Counted from the first letter of the stretch, positions 6,551 to 16,310 are shown. The stretch is 64,000 nucleotides of DNA from Arthrobacter silviterrae (GCF_011045165.1 NZ_JAAKZI010000011.1:1-64000); one strand, 5' to 3'. The notes: generated by a model from the sequence alone, not told the origin. Made by a program: numbers and translations.

Positions 6551-7630
6551 TCAGTCCACCACGATGCCGCGGCCGCGCCCGCGCTGCAGCAGAACCGGAC
6601 GAATCTCGCCAAAGCCGCGGACCTGCTCCATGGGGAGTTCGGTCAGGATGAACCTGTCGTCGTCGGCCAGCGCCGTGGCCGTGACGGAGTCAATGAGCAC
6701 GGTTCCGGGCTGGGCCAGGGACGTCAGGCGCGCGGCCAGGTTGACGGTGGGCCCGTAAATGTCGCCCAGCCGGGAAAGGATGCGGCCCCACACCATGGCA
6801 ACCCGCGCCTCGGGGAGGAAGTCGTCCGCAGCCATCGCCTCGGCCAGGGCCAGCGAAATTTCAGCCCCGGCAATGGGCGTTTCACAGTTGAAGAGGACTT
6901 CGTCGCCAATGGTCTTCACCAGGCGTCCGCCGCCCACGCTGATGATCTCGGCACAGAGGTTTTCAAAGCGCTGCACCAGCTTGGCCAGCGTCTTTTCATT
7001 CATGCGCCGCGACAGCGAGGTATAGCTGACCAGGTCGGCAAAACCCACGGCGCGGGCCAGCGGGAGCGGGGTGTCGTCCTCGTCGCCTTCACGGCCCTGG
7101 GCGCTGGCTGCCAGGCCTTCCTGCGCGCGGACGGCCAGGCGCTGGATGCCGGCATTGAGCTGGCGCCGGTAGGAGTAGATCAGCAGCTCTTCCAGCGGCT
7201 CGATCAGGTTGGGCAGCTCGGAGACCACAGCGCGGCGGGCCTCGGCGTCGCTGACACCGTGCTCGGCCACCAGGTCCTCCACCAGTGCCTCGATCTGCCA
7301 TACGGCCATGCGATCGGTCATCTGGCCGATGGAGCGGGTCACCGAAATGGCCGTTTCCTCGGTCAGCAGCCCTTCGCGGACCATGGTGACCACCGTGCTC
7401 AGGGCGTCCTGGTCGCGCTGGGTGAAGGCGACGTCGTCGTCCCCCAGGTTGGGGAAGCCCATGGCGCGCCAAATTTTGCGTGCGGAGAGGAGGGAGACGC
7501 CTGCGCCGGCGGCCACGTCACGCCTCTTGAGCGTGCGTTCCCCGCCCAACAGCTGGGTTTCAAGGGCCTTGGTCTGGTTTCGGGAGGCAGGCTGGAGCAG
7601 CGGCACGGGGGGATCAATGGTCTCTTCCAA
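6551..7630 (-). CDS. class III adenylate cyclase, Rv1264-like
   Basis: A 359-residue cytoplasmic cyclase that makes cAMP from ATP. The C-terminal catalytic domain (about 180-350) has VGFADLVSYT (first metal Asp), LVKTIGDEVLF (substrate Lys and second metal Asp) and GDIYGPTVNLAARLTSLAQP (transition-state Asn and Arg). The N-terminal half (about 30-175) resembles the autoinhibitory, pH-sensing helical domain of Mycobacterium tuberculosis Rv1264, with RDVAAGAGVSLLSARKIWRA. No membrane segment is present. The apparent start is TTG at 7630 with GGAG upstream, inside the 3' end of the PH-domain gene (17-bp overlap), implying coupling. The birA, PH-domain and cyclase genes form one minus-strand unit. 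Confidence 0.9.
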   Translation of the reverse strand: MEETIDPPVPLLQPASRNQTKALETQLLGGERTLKRRDVAAGAGVSLLSARKIWRAMGFPNLGDDDVAFTQRDQDALSTVVTMVREGLLTEETAISVTRSIGQMTDRMAVWQIEALVEDLVAEHGVSDAEARRAVVSELPNLIEPLEELLIYSYRRQLNAGIQRLAVRAQEGLAASAQGREGDEDDTPLPLARAVGFADLVSYTSLSRRMNEKTLAKLVQRFENLCAEIISVGGGRLVKTIGDEVLFNCETPIAGAEISLALAEAMAADDFLPEARVAMVWGRILSRLGDIYGPTVNLAARLTSLAQPGTVLIDSVTATALADDDRFILTELPMEQVRGFGEIRPVLLQRGRGRGIVVD

Positions 7631-8270
7631 GCTTGCGCAACTCCTTTCCGCTCAAGTGCCTGCCCGCGTCGTCGTGGTGGCCGTCATTGTGGCTGGTGGC
7701 CAAATGGCCGTGACCAACGTCAACAGCGTAGTACCCCGGACCGGGAGCTTGCTGAAAGGACGCTCGGAACAATGCCATCCATGCCTTGTGGGTTTCTGTG
7801 CGGAACTGGACAATGTGCGGGACGTTGTGGACGGTGTTGACCTTGCCCGTGACCATGTGGAAGTCCAGCTCGCCGGCGCCTGCCAGCCTCTGCAAGGGCT
7901 TTTGGCGCATGTCGATGCCCTGCACGCCGGCCAGGGCGTAGTCGGCCTGCCGCCGGCCCAAGCCGCCCTCCTTGACCACCATGCGCTGGCTGGTCAGCAC
8001 GTACCTGGTGCCGGCCCAGCGCACCACACGCCGCAGCGGGTACGCCACCTGAACCAGCAGCACCGCCGTGCACAGGAGCACAATGGCCGGCTCACGCAGT
8101 GCGGGCGCCGCAGACGCCCACTGTTCGTATTGTGCGGGCTGCAGCTTGGCCAAGGCAGCCGACGCCGCCATCACCAGCAGCAGCCCCACGCCAACGGGCC
8201 ACACCAGGACGCGGGCGTGGGGGCGGACCAACAACAGCACCTGCTCATCCTCGGCCAGCCACCTAGACAT
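7614..8270 (-). CDS. PH-domain (bPH_2/YdbS-like) membrane protein
   Basis: A 218-residue protein beginning MSRWLAEDEQVLLLVRPHAR. Two hydrophobic segments (about 27-48 and 68-88) are followed by a bacterial PH domain with the usual signature: GTRYVLTSQRMVVKEGGLGR, then ALAGVQGIDMRQKPLQRL and GELDF. The last 35 residues are His/Asp rich (GHLATSHNDGHHDDAGRH), which could bind metal. The ATG at 8270 overlaps the end of birA by eight bases. Bacterial PH membrane proteins of this group are widespread and mostly uncharacterised, with suggested roles in envelope stress. Confidence 0.85.
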   Translation of the reverse strand: MSRWLAEDEQVLLLVRPHARVLVWPVGVGLLLVMAASAALAKLQPAQYEQWASAAPALREPAIVLLCTAVLLVQVAYPLRRVVRWAGTRYVLTSQRMVVKEGGLGRRQADYALAGVQGIDMRQKPLQRLAGAGELDFHMVTGKVNTVHNVPHIVQFRTETHKAWMALFRASFQQAPGPGYYAVDVGHGHLATSHNDGHHDDAGRHLSGKELRKLGRDH

Positions 8271-9306
8271 ACCCCACACCGCCGCCGTCGAGGGTGCGCC
8301 GCAGGTGGACCACGTCCCCGGCGCTGACCACGTGCAGCGCACCGTCGCCGTCACGGAGCTCCAGCTCGCCGCCGCTGCGCAGGCGCACGGCTGTGCCATG
8401 AAGCATCTGCCCGCCGGGCAGTTCGGCGCGGACTTCGGTGCCCAGGGTGCTCATCAGCCTCGACGCCAGGTCATGGACGGACGCACCTTCCGGCAGCGGC
8501 CGCAGGGCGTCCCCACCCACGGACACAAAGCCCTCGTACAGGCGGGCAAAGCGGTTCAGGTAGGCCGGCAGCAGCACATTGCGGTCCAGCGCCGCGGCGC
8601 CGGCCCCACCGGCCGCCGCGTCCAGCCCGGCCCCGCCGTCCTGCCCGCCGTCCAATTCCAGCGCAAGCGAGGTGGCGCGGTCCACGGGCAGCTGCTCCCG
8701 TCCCTGCCCCACGTTCAGGCCCGCCCCGACGACGACGGCGGGACCCGGCCCTGCGCTGCCTTCAGCGGACCGGCGCGTCCCCGGCTGGGAGGCGGGCGAC
8801 CCCGGCGCAGGCAGTGACCCGTCCGCGGGATGGCGGGTGGCCGGCGCGGGCACCAGCTGGGCCAGGATTCCGGCCAGCTTACGGCCGTTGGCGACCACGT
8901 CGTTGGGCCACTTCAGCACGGCGGGCACCCCGGCAACGGAGCGCACGGCCTCGCAGAGCGCCACGCCGGCAAGGATGGAAAGCCAGCCGTAGCCGGCCGG
9001 ATCAAAAGCGGGCGCGCCGGCGTGTGCGTCAGGATCGCCCGGGCGGAAAAGGACGCTGGAAATCATGGCGGAACCGGCGGGAACCTCCCACACCCGGTCC
9101 AGGCGGCCCTTGCCGGCGATTTGGGAATCGGCAATGAGCACGCTCAAATCCGGCCATTGGGCGGGGCGGGCTGCGGCGCCGGCGGCAAGGTCGGCATTGG
9201 AGGAGCCCAATTGCGCCACCACGTCCACGCGCCGGAACGCCCCCGCGGGATGGGTCAATGCCTGGAGAAGGGAGCGCTCATCCAGTGCGGGAAGTGTGCG
9301 GCTCAT
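8263..9306 (-). CDS. birA: biotin--[acetyl-CoA-carboxylase] ligase
   Basis: A 347-residue biotin protein ligase that adenylates biotin and transfers it to the carrier lysine of carboxylases. The signature GKGRLDRVW, the motif KWPNDVVANGRKLAGIL and GAGLNVGQG are all present, followed by a C-terminal SH3-like domain with TLGTEVRAELPGG. There is no N-terminal HTH, so it is a non-regulatory group I ligase. A Pro/Gly/Ser-rich insertion of about 35 residues interrupts the domain between AGILAQLV and AVVVGAGLN. The gene is divergent from the carboxylase beta gene, an arrangement that ties it to the enzyme it modifies. Confidence 0.95.
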   Translation of the reverse strand: MSRTLPALDERSLLQALTHPAGAFRRVDVVAQLGSSNADLAAGAAARPAQWPDLSVLIADSQIAGKGRLDRVWEVPAGSAMISSVLFRPGDPDAHAGAPAFDPAGYGWLSILAGVALCEAVRSVAGVPAVLKWPNDVVANGRKLAGILAQLVPAPATRHPADGSLPAPGSPASQPGTRRSAEGSAGPGPAVVVGAGLNVGQGREQLPVDRATSLALELDGGQDGGAGLDAAAGGAGAAALDRNVLLPAYLNRFARLYEGFVSVGGDALRPLPEGASVHDLASRLMSTLGTEVRAELPGGQMLHGTAVRLRSGGELELRDGDGALHVVSAGDVVHLRRTLDGGGVGYV

Positions 9307-9529
9307 GGAATCAATCCTATCTGCCCGCCGGGATGCCCCGTGGCACGCGGGCGGCAGGGGCGCCCCGGAATCACTCCCGTGGGGAGCTGCGAAAAGTTCC
9401 CGGTGGTCTTTGTAGGGTTTCTACACAGTCGGGTGGCAATACCGTCATTAGACTGTCAGTAGTGTTTGCCCTTTTGTGCAGTTTCCACTTAAGGAACAGC
9501 TTGTTGCCACCTACCGAGCCGGAGTACCT

Positions 9530-11113
9530 ATGAGCCACGACCTTTCGACAACTGCAGGCAAAATTGCCGATTTCCGGGACCGGCTGGCACAGGCCGCGGT
9601 GCCGTCCGGTGAAGCCGCCGTCGAAAAGCAGCACGCAAAGGGCAAGCACACGGCCCGCGAGCGCATCGACCTGCTGGTGGATCCGGACTCGTTCGTGGAA
9701 TTTGACGCACTCGCCGTGCACCGTTCGCACGCCTTCGGCATGGAAAAGAAGAAGCCGCTGGGCGACGGCGTGGTCTCCGGCTACGGCACCGTGGACGGGC
9801 GCCTGGTGGCCGTGTACAGCCAGGACTTCAGCGTTTACGGCGGCTCGCTGAGCCAGGTCAACGGCGAAAAGATCGTCAAGGTCCAGGAATTTGCGCTGCG
9901 CAACGGCTGCCCGGTAGTCGGCATCAACGACGGCGGCGGGGCCCGCATCCAGGAGGGCGTGGCCTCGCTGGCCATGTTCGCTGACATCTTCCGCAACAAC
10001 GTCCATGCCTCCGGGGTGGTCCCGCAGATCTCCCTCATCATGGGCCCGTGTGCCGGCGGCGCCGCGTACTCCCCCGCGCTGACCGACTACGTGGTCATGG
10101 TGGACAAGACCAGCCACATGTTCATCACCGGCCCCGACGTGATCAAGACCGTCACGGGCGAGGACGTGGACATGGAAACCCTGGGTGGCGCCCGCCAGCA
10201 CAACACCACCACCGGCACTTCCACCTACCTCGCCACGGATGAGGCCGACGCCATTGAGTTTGTGCGCGAACTCCTGGACTTTTTGCCCTCCAACAACCTG
10301 GCCGAGGCGCCGGTCGCCGAGCATGAGCAGGAGCTGGAGCACGACGACGGCGACCTGGCCCTGGATGCCCTCATCCCGGACTCCGCCAACCACCCCTACG
10401 ACATGCGCGCCGTGATCGAACAGGTCCTCGACGACTCCCACTTCCTGGAAATGCAGTCCCTGTACGCCCCGAACGTGATCATCGGCTACGGGCGGATCGA
10501 GGGCCACACGGTGGGCATTGTGGCCAACCAGCCCATGCAGTTTGCCGGCACGCTGGACATTGCGGCGTCTGAGAAGGCAGCCCGCTTCGTGCGCAATTGC
10601 GACGCCTTCAACATCCCCATCATTACCCTGGTGGACGTCCCCGGCTTCCTGCCCGGCAAGGACCAGGAATTCCAGGGCATCATCCGCCGCGGCGCCAAAC
10701 TGCTCTATGCCTACGCCGAGGCCACCGTGCCGAAGCTGACGGTCATCACGCGCAAGGCCTACGGCGGAGCATACATCGTGATGGGGTCCAAGAAGCTCGG
10801 CGCGGACCTGAACCTGGCCTGGCCCACCGCCCAGATCGGCGTCATGGGCGCCCAGGGCGCCGTGAACATCCTCTACCGCCGCGACCTCGCCGCAGTGCAG
10901 GCCGACGGCGGCGACGTCGAGGCCCGCCGCGCGGAGATCGTGCGCAGCTACGAGGATGAACTGCTCAACCCCTACCAGGCCGCCGAACTGGGTTACGTGG
11001 ACGCCGTCATTGCCCCCTCCGATACCCGCATCCAGCTCATCAAGGGCCTGCGCGCCGTCCGCGACAAGCGGGCCAGCCTGCCCGCCAAGAAGCACGGGAA
11101 CATCCCGCTGTGA
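9530..11113 (+). CDS. acyl-CoA carboxylase beta subunit (carboxyltransferase)
   Basis: A 527-residue carboxyltransferase subunit of a biotin-dependent acetyl/propionyl-CoA carboxylase. Family features include [30 protein letters not shown], the oxyanion-forming [17 protein letters not shown], and in the C-terminal half [20 protein letters not shown] with the second Gly-rich site [13 protein letters not shown] and MGAQGAVNI. The length matches the actinobacterial AccD5/PccB type. The ATG at 9530 has GGAG six bases upstream. The epsilon gene overlaps its stop. Together with the alpha chain at 33321 and BirA it would form a complete enzyme. Acyl-chain specificity cannot be judged by eye. Confidence 0.95.
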   Translation: MSHDLSTTAGKIADFRDRLAQAAVPSGEAAVEKQHAKGKHTARERIDLLVDPDSFVEFDALAVHRSHAFGMEKKKPLGDGVVSGYGTVDGRLVAVYSQDFSVYGGSLSQVNGEKIVKVQEFALRNGCPVVGINDGGGARIQEGVASLAMFADIFRNNVHASGVVPQISLIMGPCAGGAAYSPALTDYVVMVDKTSHMFITGPDVIKTVTGEDVDMETLGGARQHNTTTGTSTYLATDEADAIEFVRELLDFLPSNNLAEAPVAEHEQELEHDDGDLALDALIPDSANHPYDMRAVIEQVLDDSHFLEMQSLYAPNVIIGYGRIEGHTVGIVANQPMQFAGTLDIAASEKAARFVRNCDAFNIPIITLVDVPGFLPGKDQEFQGIIRRGAKLLYAYAEATVPKLTVITRKAYGGAYIVMGSKKLGADLNLAWPTAQIGVMGAQGAVNILYRRDLAAVQADGGDVEARRAEIVRSYEDELLNPYQAAELGYVDAVIAPSDTRIQLIKGLRAVRDKRASLPAKKHGNIPL

Positions 11114-11436
11114 GCCGCGAACAAGACCCGGTGGTCGAGCAGCAAGCCCTGCGAGCGCGTCGAGACCCCGCCGACGGATTTCGACAGGCTCAATCACCGC
11201 TGGCCCAGGCTCAATCACCGGCCGCCGCCAACCCCCAGCCGGAGCCTTTGCTCTCGGTGACCCACGGAAACCCGACGGCCGAGGAGCTTGCTGCCGTGAC
11301 CGCCGTCGTGCTGGCCCTGCAGGGCGGGCAGGAAACGGCGCCGAAGCGGCCTGCGGCACAGGCCTGGGCACGCCGGGCGCAGCTACACCTCCCGCCCCGG
11401 CCGGGCGCCGGGGCCTGGCGGCGGTCCGGGCGCTAA
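11110..11436 (+). CDS. acyl-CoA carboxylase epsilon subunit
   Basis: A 108-residue protein whose GTG start overlaps the beta-subunit stop (GTGA). The segment [20 protein letters not shown] (about 47-66) is the conserved core of actinobacterial AccE/PccE epsilon subunits, which stabilise the alpha-beta complex. The C-terminus ([23 protein letters not shown]) is typical. The first 45 residues are odd: they are encoded largely by two dispersed repeat modules, an inverted F1 copy (11128-11169) and a TTTCGACAGGCTCAA module (11179-11193) with a partial second copy. The repeats keep the frame open. The stop overlaps the convergent FUSC gene by four bases. Confidence 0.85.
   Translation: MSREQDPVVEQQALRARRDPADGFRQAQSPLAQAQSPAAANPQPEPLLSVTHGNPTAEELAAVTAVVLALQGGQETAPKRPAAQAWARRAQLHLPPRPGAGAWRRSGR
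11128..11220 (-). repeat. F1 and TTTCGACAGG repeats inside the epsilon gene
   Basis: Read on the minus strand, 11169-11128 carries GTCTCGACGCGCTCGCAGGG continuing to TGCTCGACCACCGG, which differs from the intergenic F1 copies (538-631) at only a few positions. Just downstream on the plus strand, 11177-11199 carries TTTCGACAGGCTCAATCACCG and 11206-11220 a shorter CAGGCTCAATCACCG. The second module recurs inside mfd (58863-58890). Confidence 0.8.
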
Positions 11437-13580
11437 GCCTTCCCGACAGCCTTCGGGCGGGCGCCGCGCTCCCGCAGCAGGTGGGTGATGGTGTCGAGCG
11501 AGTTGGCGATCCTGTCGGCGGCATCCAGGACGGCCAGCTGAACGGTTTCGGCCTGCGCAGGGTCGCGCTCCATGGTGTCCTTGAGCGCCAGGTAGGAAGC
11601 GCGCAGCGCCACGGCGGCCCGCGGCGGCGTCCCCGCAGCCACTGCGGTTTCACAGGCCTTCAGGGTGGCCTCGCAGTCGGCCATGAACGGCGCCAGCTGG
11701 TGCATGAGCCCCTCCACGGGCTGCTGCCCGGCCCGCAGTGACAGCCTTGCGGCGTCCACCACCATGGCGGCCTGGATCAGCAGGTGGCTCTGCACCAGCA
11801 CCCCTTCACCGGTGAAAAGCGTGGTGTGGCCCGCCACAGGTTCGGCCCGGGTCCGCTCCACGGATGCCTGGGCGTTGGAGCGGGCCAACCGGGCCCGGAT
11901 GCGGGCGGAGTCGATCCTCTCCTTGTTCGGTGCGGGATCGGTGATGGCCACCAGGTAGTGCCGGTAGGCGCCCAGGAGCTCGGCAATGCGGGCCGGCAGG
12001 AAAGTCCGTTCCCAGGCGGGCCACGCCACCGTGGCGGCAACGGCCAGGATGCCCGCCACCACGGTGTCAAGGAGGCGGGGCAGGGCCACGGCCCCGGCAG
12101 GAATCCCGGCCAGGTCCAGGAGGGACACCAGGTACGCCGCCGTCCAGATGCCCATGAAGAACGCATTGGGCGCCCCGGAAAGCCGCACGCCGAAGACAAA
12201 CACCACAATGAGCACCACGTTCCCCAGCGGGTTCCCGGATCCCAGCAGGAACGTGGCGGCCGTGCCAATGCCCAGCCCCACCAGCGTTCCGGCCAGCCGC
12301 GCGCTGGTGCGGTGCAGGGTGGCGGCAAAGTCGGGCCGCAGGAGCAGCAGGACCATGAGCGGGATCCAGTAGCCCCTGTCGCTGCCGGGCAGCAGCCGGG
12401 CCAGCCAGTCCGTGGCCGCCACCAGCACGGTGAGCCGGATCGCGTGCCGCGCCACGGCCGAGTCCAGCCGCAGGTTGGCGCGCAGGATGCCCAGCGGCGC
12501 CTGGAGCGAAACCCGCACCCCGCCCACCCTGGCCGGGGTCTCCGCCACGCGGCCCTCCACGGCGCCCGGGGTCACCATGCGGGCGCTGGCGCGCAGTTGC
12601 CCGGCCAGGGCCCTGGCGTGCAGGGAGGCAAAGCGGCCGGTGGGCGAATCCGGGTGGCGGCCCATGACCTCACCCAGCCGGGCCGCCGCCTCGGCGACCG
12701 GCGCCAGGACAGCGTCGTCAAAAACCGTACCCTTGCGCAGCGAAGCGGAAACCGCGTCCAGCGCAAGGCCTGCCTCACGCAAAAGCCGGCGGACGGCGTC
12801 GTGCTGGTCCTGTGCCGCGGCCCGCTCAAACCGTTCCAGGCAGTAGCCCAAGGCCATGACTTCCAGCCGGATCCTTTCGGCCTCGTCCATGAGTCCCCGA
12901 TAGGAGCGCATGCTGGGACCCTGACCGTGGCCGAAGCCGGTGATGGTGGCCCGGGCCGTGTCAAGCAGCACGCCGGCACCGGGCGCAGTCATCTTGGGCT
13001 GTTCGGAACGGGTCCGTCCGGCCAGCCCTTCGTAGAGGTCCGCGAGGACGGCGCGTTCAGGCGCGTGGCGGTGCAGCGGCCAGCCGGCAATGGCCAGCAG
13101 GCTCTGCAGCAGCCCGGCGGCGGTGATGACGGCGGCAATCTGCAGGGCTGCCGACGGCGGCATGGGAAAGCGGTTGAGCACAATGGCCACTGCGGTGGCG
13201 GCCGTGCCCACCTGCGCGACATTCGGCCCCAGTGAGAGCAGCATGCCCGTGGCGAACGCAAACGCGGCCACGAGCAGCACGGAGAGCGCCGGCGAATTCC
13301 CGCACAGCACGGACAGCCCGCCGCCCAGCCCGGCTGCCAGCGACGTCATGCCCATCCGGGCCAGCCGCAGCCGGTAGCTGCCGGGCCTGTCGGCAAACGC
13401 GGCAAACAGCGCGCCCACGGCCCCGAACACGGCGATCGGGGCCTGGCCCAGCACCACGCCCAGGACCAGCGGAATGCCCACCCCCACGGCGTTGCGCGCC
13501 GCAACCACGGGGTCCGACTGGGAAAAATCGAGCCGCAGCGACTTCTTCAGCGTCGCTGCCACGGCCTGAACGGTGGACAC
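11433..13580 (-). CDS. FUSC-family membrane transporter
   Basis: A 715-residue membrane protein with two clusters of membrane segments (about 30-165 and 375-510) separated and followed by long cytoplasmic helical regions, the architecture of the fusaric acid resistance / aromatic acid exporter (FUSC) family. Recognisable stretches are GQAPIAVFGAVGALFAAFAD and DRGYWIPLMVLLLLRPDFAA. It probably exports aromatic acids or other amphipathic compounds. The start is GTG at 13580. It is convergent with the epsilon gene (4-bp overlap) and divergent from the DUF885 gene. Substrate is unknown. Confidence 0.85.
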   Translation of the reverse strand: MSTVQAVAATLKKSLRLDFSQSDPVVAARNAVGVGIPLVLGVVLGQAPIAVFGAVGALFAAFADRPGSYRLRLARMGMTSLAAGLGGGLSVLCGNSPALSVLLVAAFAFATGMLLSLGPNVAQVGTAATAVAIVLNRFPMPPSAALQIAAVITAAGLLQSLLAIAGWPLHRHAPERAVLADLYEGLAGRTRSEQPKMTAPGAGVLLDTARATITGFGHGQGPSMRSYRGLMDEAERIRLEVMALGYCLERFERAAAQDQHDAVRRLLREAGLALDAVSASLRKGTVFDDAVLAPVAEAAARLGEVMGRHPDSPTGRFASLHARALAGQLRASARMVTPGAVEGRVAETPARVGGVRVSLQAPLGILRANLRLDSAVARHAIRLTVLVAATDWLARLLPGSDRGYWIPLMVLLLLRPDFAATLHRTSARLAGTLVGLGIGTAATFLLGSGNPLGNVVLIVVFVFGVRLSGAPNAFFMGIWTAAYLVSLLDLAGIPAGAVALPRLLDTVVAGILAVAATVAWPAWERTFLPARIAELLGAYRHYLVAITDPAPNKERIDSARIRARLARSNAQASVERTRAEPVAGHTTLFTGEGVLVQSHLLIQAAMVVDAARLSLRAGQQPVEGLMHQLAPFMADCEATLKACETAVAAGTPPRAAVALRASYLALKDTMERDPAQAETVQLAVLDAADRIANSLDTITHLLRERGARPKAVGKA

Positions 13581-13630
13581 GAAATCCAGTATGCCAGCCG
13601 GGTGCAGCGGCGGCCGCTAGGCTCGGTTCC

Positions 13631-15382
13631 ATGACTGTTGACGAAACGCCCCTGACCCGCACGCCCAGCGCCATTGACGCCGCTGCCAACGCCTACACGG
13701 CCCGGCTGTTGGAACTTGATCCCGGCTTCGCCACCGAGCTGGGGCTGCCCGGCCACGAAACCGAGTACCGCGATTTTTCCCCCTCCGGGCTGGCCGCCGC
13801 CGCCGACGCCGCCCGCCAGGCCCTCGACGCGCTGGCCGGCCTGGAAGCCGTGGACAGTGTTGACACCGTCACGCTGCACGCCATGCGCGAACGGCTGGGA
13901 CTGTCCCTGGAGCTGGACGCCACGGGCTGGCCGCTGGCTGACCTGAACAACATTGCCTCCCCCGCCCAGGAAATCCGGGCCATCTTTGACCTGATGCCCA
14001 CCGCCACCGCGGCCGACTGGGAGCACATTTCCGGGCGGCTGGCCAACGTGCCGGCCGCGGTTTCCGGGTACATTTCCTCCCTGCGGGCCGGAGCTGCGCG
14101 CGGCCTGGTTGCCGCGCGCCGCCAGGTTTCCACCGTGATTGGGCAGTGCGAGCGCCACGCCGCCGCGGACGGCTTCTTTGCGGCCCTGGCGGCCGGGGCC
14201 GAGGTTGCTTCTCCTGCTTCTGCTGCTGGCACTTCCGCTTCCGCTTCCACTTCCGCGGACGACGCCGGCACCCCCCTCCCGGCCGATCTCGCCACTGCGC
14301 TGGCCGGGAACGCGGAGCTGGCCCGCGCAGCGTACGGCACGCTGGAGACGTACTTGCGGGACGAGCTGCTGCCCGCGGCCCCCGCCTAGGACGCCGTGGG
14401 ACGGGAACGCTACGCGCTGGCGTCGCGGGAATTCCTGGGCTCCGCCGTCGACCTGGAAGAAACGTACGCCTGGGGCGTGGCCGAGCTGGACCGGATCATT
14501 GCCGAACAGGAGGCGGTGGCGGACCTCATCAAGCCCGGCGCCACGGTTGAGGAGGCCAAGGCGGTGCTCAATGCGGACCCCGCCCGGGCGCTGCACGGCA
14601 CCGATGAGCTGGTCGCCTGGATGCAAAAACTCTCCAACGCCGCGGTGGCCGATTTGGCCGGCTCCCAGTTCGACATCCCGGAGATCATGCGCACCCTGGA
14701 GTGCAAAATTGCGCCCACGCAGGACGGCGGCATCTATTACACGGGGCCCTCGGACGACTTCTCCCGGCCCGGCCGCATGTGGTGGTCGGTGCCCGAGGGC
14801 GAGGATTCCTTCACCACCTGGGCTGAAACCACCACGGTCTACCACGAGGGCGTCCCCGGCCACCACCTGCAGGTGGCCACCGCCACGTACCAGCGCGGGC
14901 TGCTGAACAATTGGCGCCGCAACGCCTGCTGGGTTTCCGGGCACGGCGAGGGCTGGGCGCTCTACGCCGAACGGCTCATGGATCAGCTGGGCTACCTGTC
15001 CGATCCGGGCGACAAGATGGGCATGCTGGACGGCCAGCGCATGCGCGCGGCCCGCGTGGTGTTTGACATCGGCGTGCACCTGGAACTTCCCGTCCCCGCC
15101 CGTTGGGGCTCAGGGACGTGGACGGCGGAGGCCGGTTTGGAGTTCCTGCGCGCCAACCTGGACATCTCCGCCGGACAGCTGGACTTTGAGTTCCACCGCT
15201 ACCTCGGGTGGCCGGGCCAGGCGCCGTCGTACAAGGTCGGCCAGCGCCTGTGGGAGGAAATCCGCGACGCCCGTGCACTGCGCGACGGTGCCGCATTTTC
15301 GCTGCGCGATTTCCACACACAGGCGCTGAACCTGGGCTCCGTGGGCCTGGACACCCTGAAAGCGGCGCTGCTGGGCTCGTAG
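13631..15382 (+). pseudogene. DUF885 peptidase-like gene interrupted by an in-frame TAG
   Basis: A single frame runs from the ATG at 13631 to 15382 and is broken only by TAG at 14387-14389. The upstream part (252 residues) has TARLLELDPGFATELGLPGH, typical of DUF885 proteins. The downstream part (330 residues from 14390) has YHEGVPGHHLQ (a HExxH-like zinc site in this family), GHGEGWALYAERLMDQLGY and a normal C-terminus. The family is normally one protein of about 560-580 residues, and the text around the stop (AAPA-stop-DAVGRERYALA) continues without any frame shift or loss. TAG could have arisen from AAG, CAG or GAG by one change. Translation may also restart at GTG 14396. An Ala/Ser-rich stretch (about 190-215) is a further expansion. 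The start follows TAGGCT by seven bases, suggesting a leaderless mRNA. Confidence 0.8.
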
Positions 15383-15391
15383 CTGGGGCGG

Positions 15392-15482
15392 TCACTTCCG
15401 GCCGGGGCAAAACTCACTCCGAGTTTTGCCCCGGGTGTAGCGGGGGCCGAACTGGGCCCGAGTTTGACCCCAGCGGAAAGTG
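15392..15482. repeat. palindromic repeat F4, probable bidirectional terminator
   Basis: GGGGCAAAACTC (15404-15415) and GAGTTTTGCCCC (15421-15432) are perfect 12-bp arms around a 5-base loop. Outer arms CACTTCCG...GGGG and CCCC...CGGAAAGTG extend the symmetry to 15392-15482. It lies between the convergent DUF885 and SDR genes, where a two-way transcription stop is expected. A diverged second copy is at 44085-44176. Confidence 0.75.
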
Positions 15483-15491
15483 CAGCGGTGG

Positions 15492-16310
15492 TCAACCCTT
15501 GCGGACGGGGTTCACGGCGAAGGCGGGCACCCCCGCCAGCCGGCCGCCGTCGACCACCAACACAGCGCCGGTGACGAAACTGGACTGCTCCGTGCACAGC
15601 CACACGGCGGCCTCTGCCACATCCTCCACCCGGCCCACGCGTCCCAGCGGAACGGCGGCGGCCGCCATCTGCTGGGCCCGGGGCCCGGCCGCGGCGAGGT
15701 GGTCGGTGAGGATGGGGCCGGGCGCGATGGCGTTGACCCGGATTCCGGCCGCTGCGTAGTCCAGCGCGGCCACCCGCGTCAGCCCGCCCACCCCGAATTT
15801 TGAGGCCACGTAGCCGGCCAGCCCGCTGACGCCCTGTTCGCCGGCGGTGGAGGACATGTTGACGATTGCGCCGCCGTCGGGGTTTAGCTGCATGAGGCGG
15901 AGCTCGTATTTCAAGGCAAGGAACACACCGCGCAGGTCCACGGCCAGGGCGCTGTCGAACTCGGCCGAGTCCCAATCCGCCAGGGGTGCCGGGGGCCTGC
16001 CGCCGCCGGCAAAGTTGTTGACGGCGGCGTCAAGGCGGCCGTAGCGGTTCCGCACTTGGTCCAAAAGTCCGACGACGGCGGCCTCGTCACGGACGTCCAC
16101 GGGCAGGGCCAGGGCCTTCCCGCCGGCCGCCTCAATCTCAGCAACGCGCAGGGCAAGCGCCGCCTGGTCCCGTGCGGCGAGCACCACTGCGGCGCCAGCC
16201 TCCGCGCCAGCCTCCGCGAAGGCCGCAGCGATGGCGGCCCCGATTCCTCGGCTGGCACCCACCACCAGCGCAATCTTGCCGGCCAGCGCCTGGGAATTGA
16301 TGCGGTTCAT
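15492..16310 (-). CDS. short-chain dehydrogenase/reductase
   Basis: A 272-residue SDR-family NAD(P)-dependent oxidoreductase. The cofactor motif GASRGIG (about 18-24), NNFAGGG, the active Ser in SSTAGEQGVSG, YVASK (Tyr and Lys of the triad) and RVNAIAPGPILT are present, as is the C-terminal SSFVTGAVLVVDGG. The ATG at 16310 has GGAGG ten bases upstream and overlaps the stop of the DUF4386 gene (ATGA), so the two are co-translated. MarR control from the divergent gene is likely. Substrate unknown. Confidence 0.9.
   Translation of the reverse strand: MNRINSQALAGKIALVVGASRGIGAAIAAAFAEAGAEAGAAVVLAARDQAALALRVAEIEAAGGKALALPVDVRDEAAVVGLLDQVRNRYGRLDAAVNNFAGGGRPPAPLADWDSAEFDSALAVDLRGVFLALKYELRLMQLNPDGGAIVNMSSTAGEQGVSGLAGYVASKFGVGGLTRVAALDYAAAGIRVNAIAPGPILTDHLAAAGPRAQQMAAAAVPLGRVGRVEDVAEAAVWLCTEQSSFVTGAVLVVDGGRLAGVPAFAVNPVRKG

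Noticed and set aside
9371-11653. Very long minus-strand open frame opposite the carboxylase beta gene
   Set aside because: It mirrors the codon bias of the plus-strand gene, has no recognisable domain and overlaps a clearly conserved enzyme. High-GC coding DNA often opens the opposite frame.
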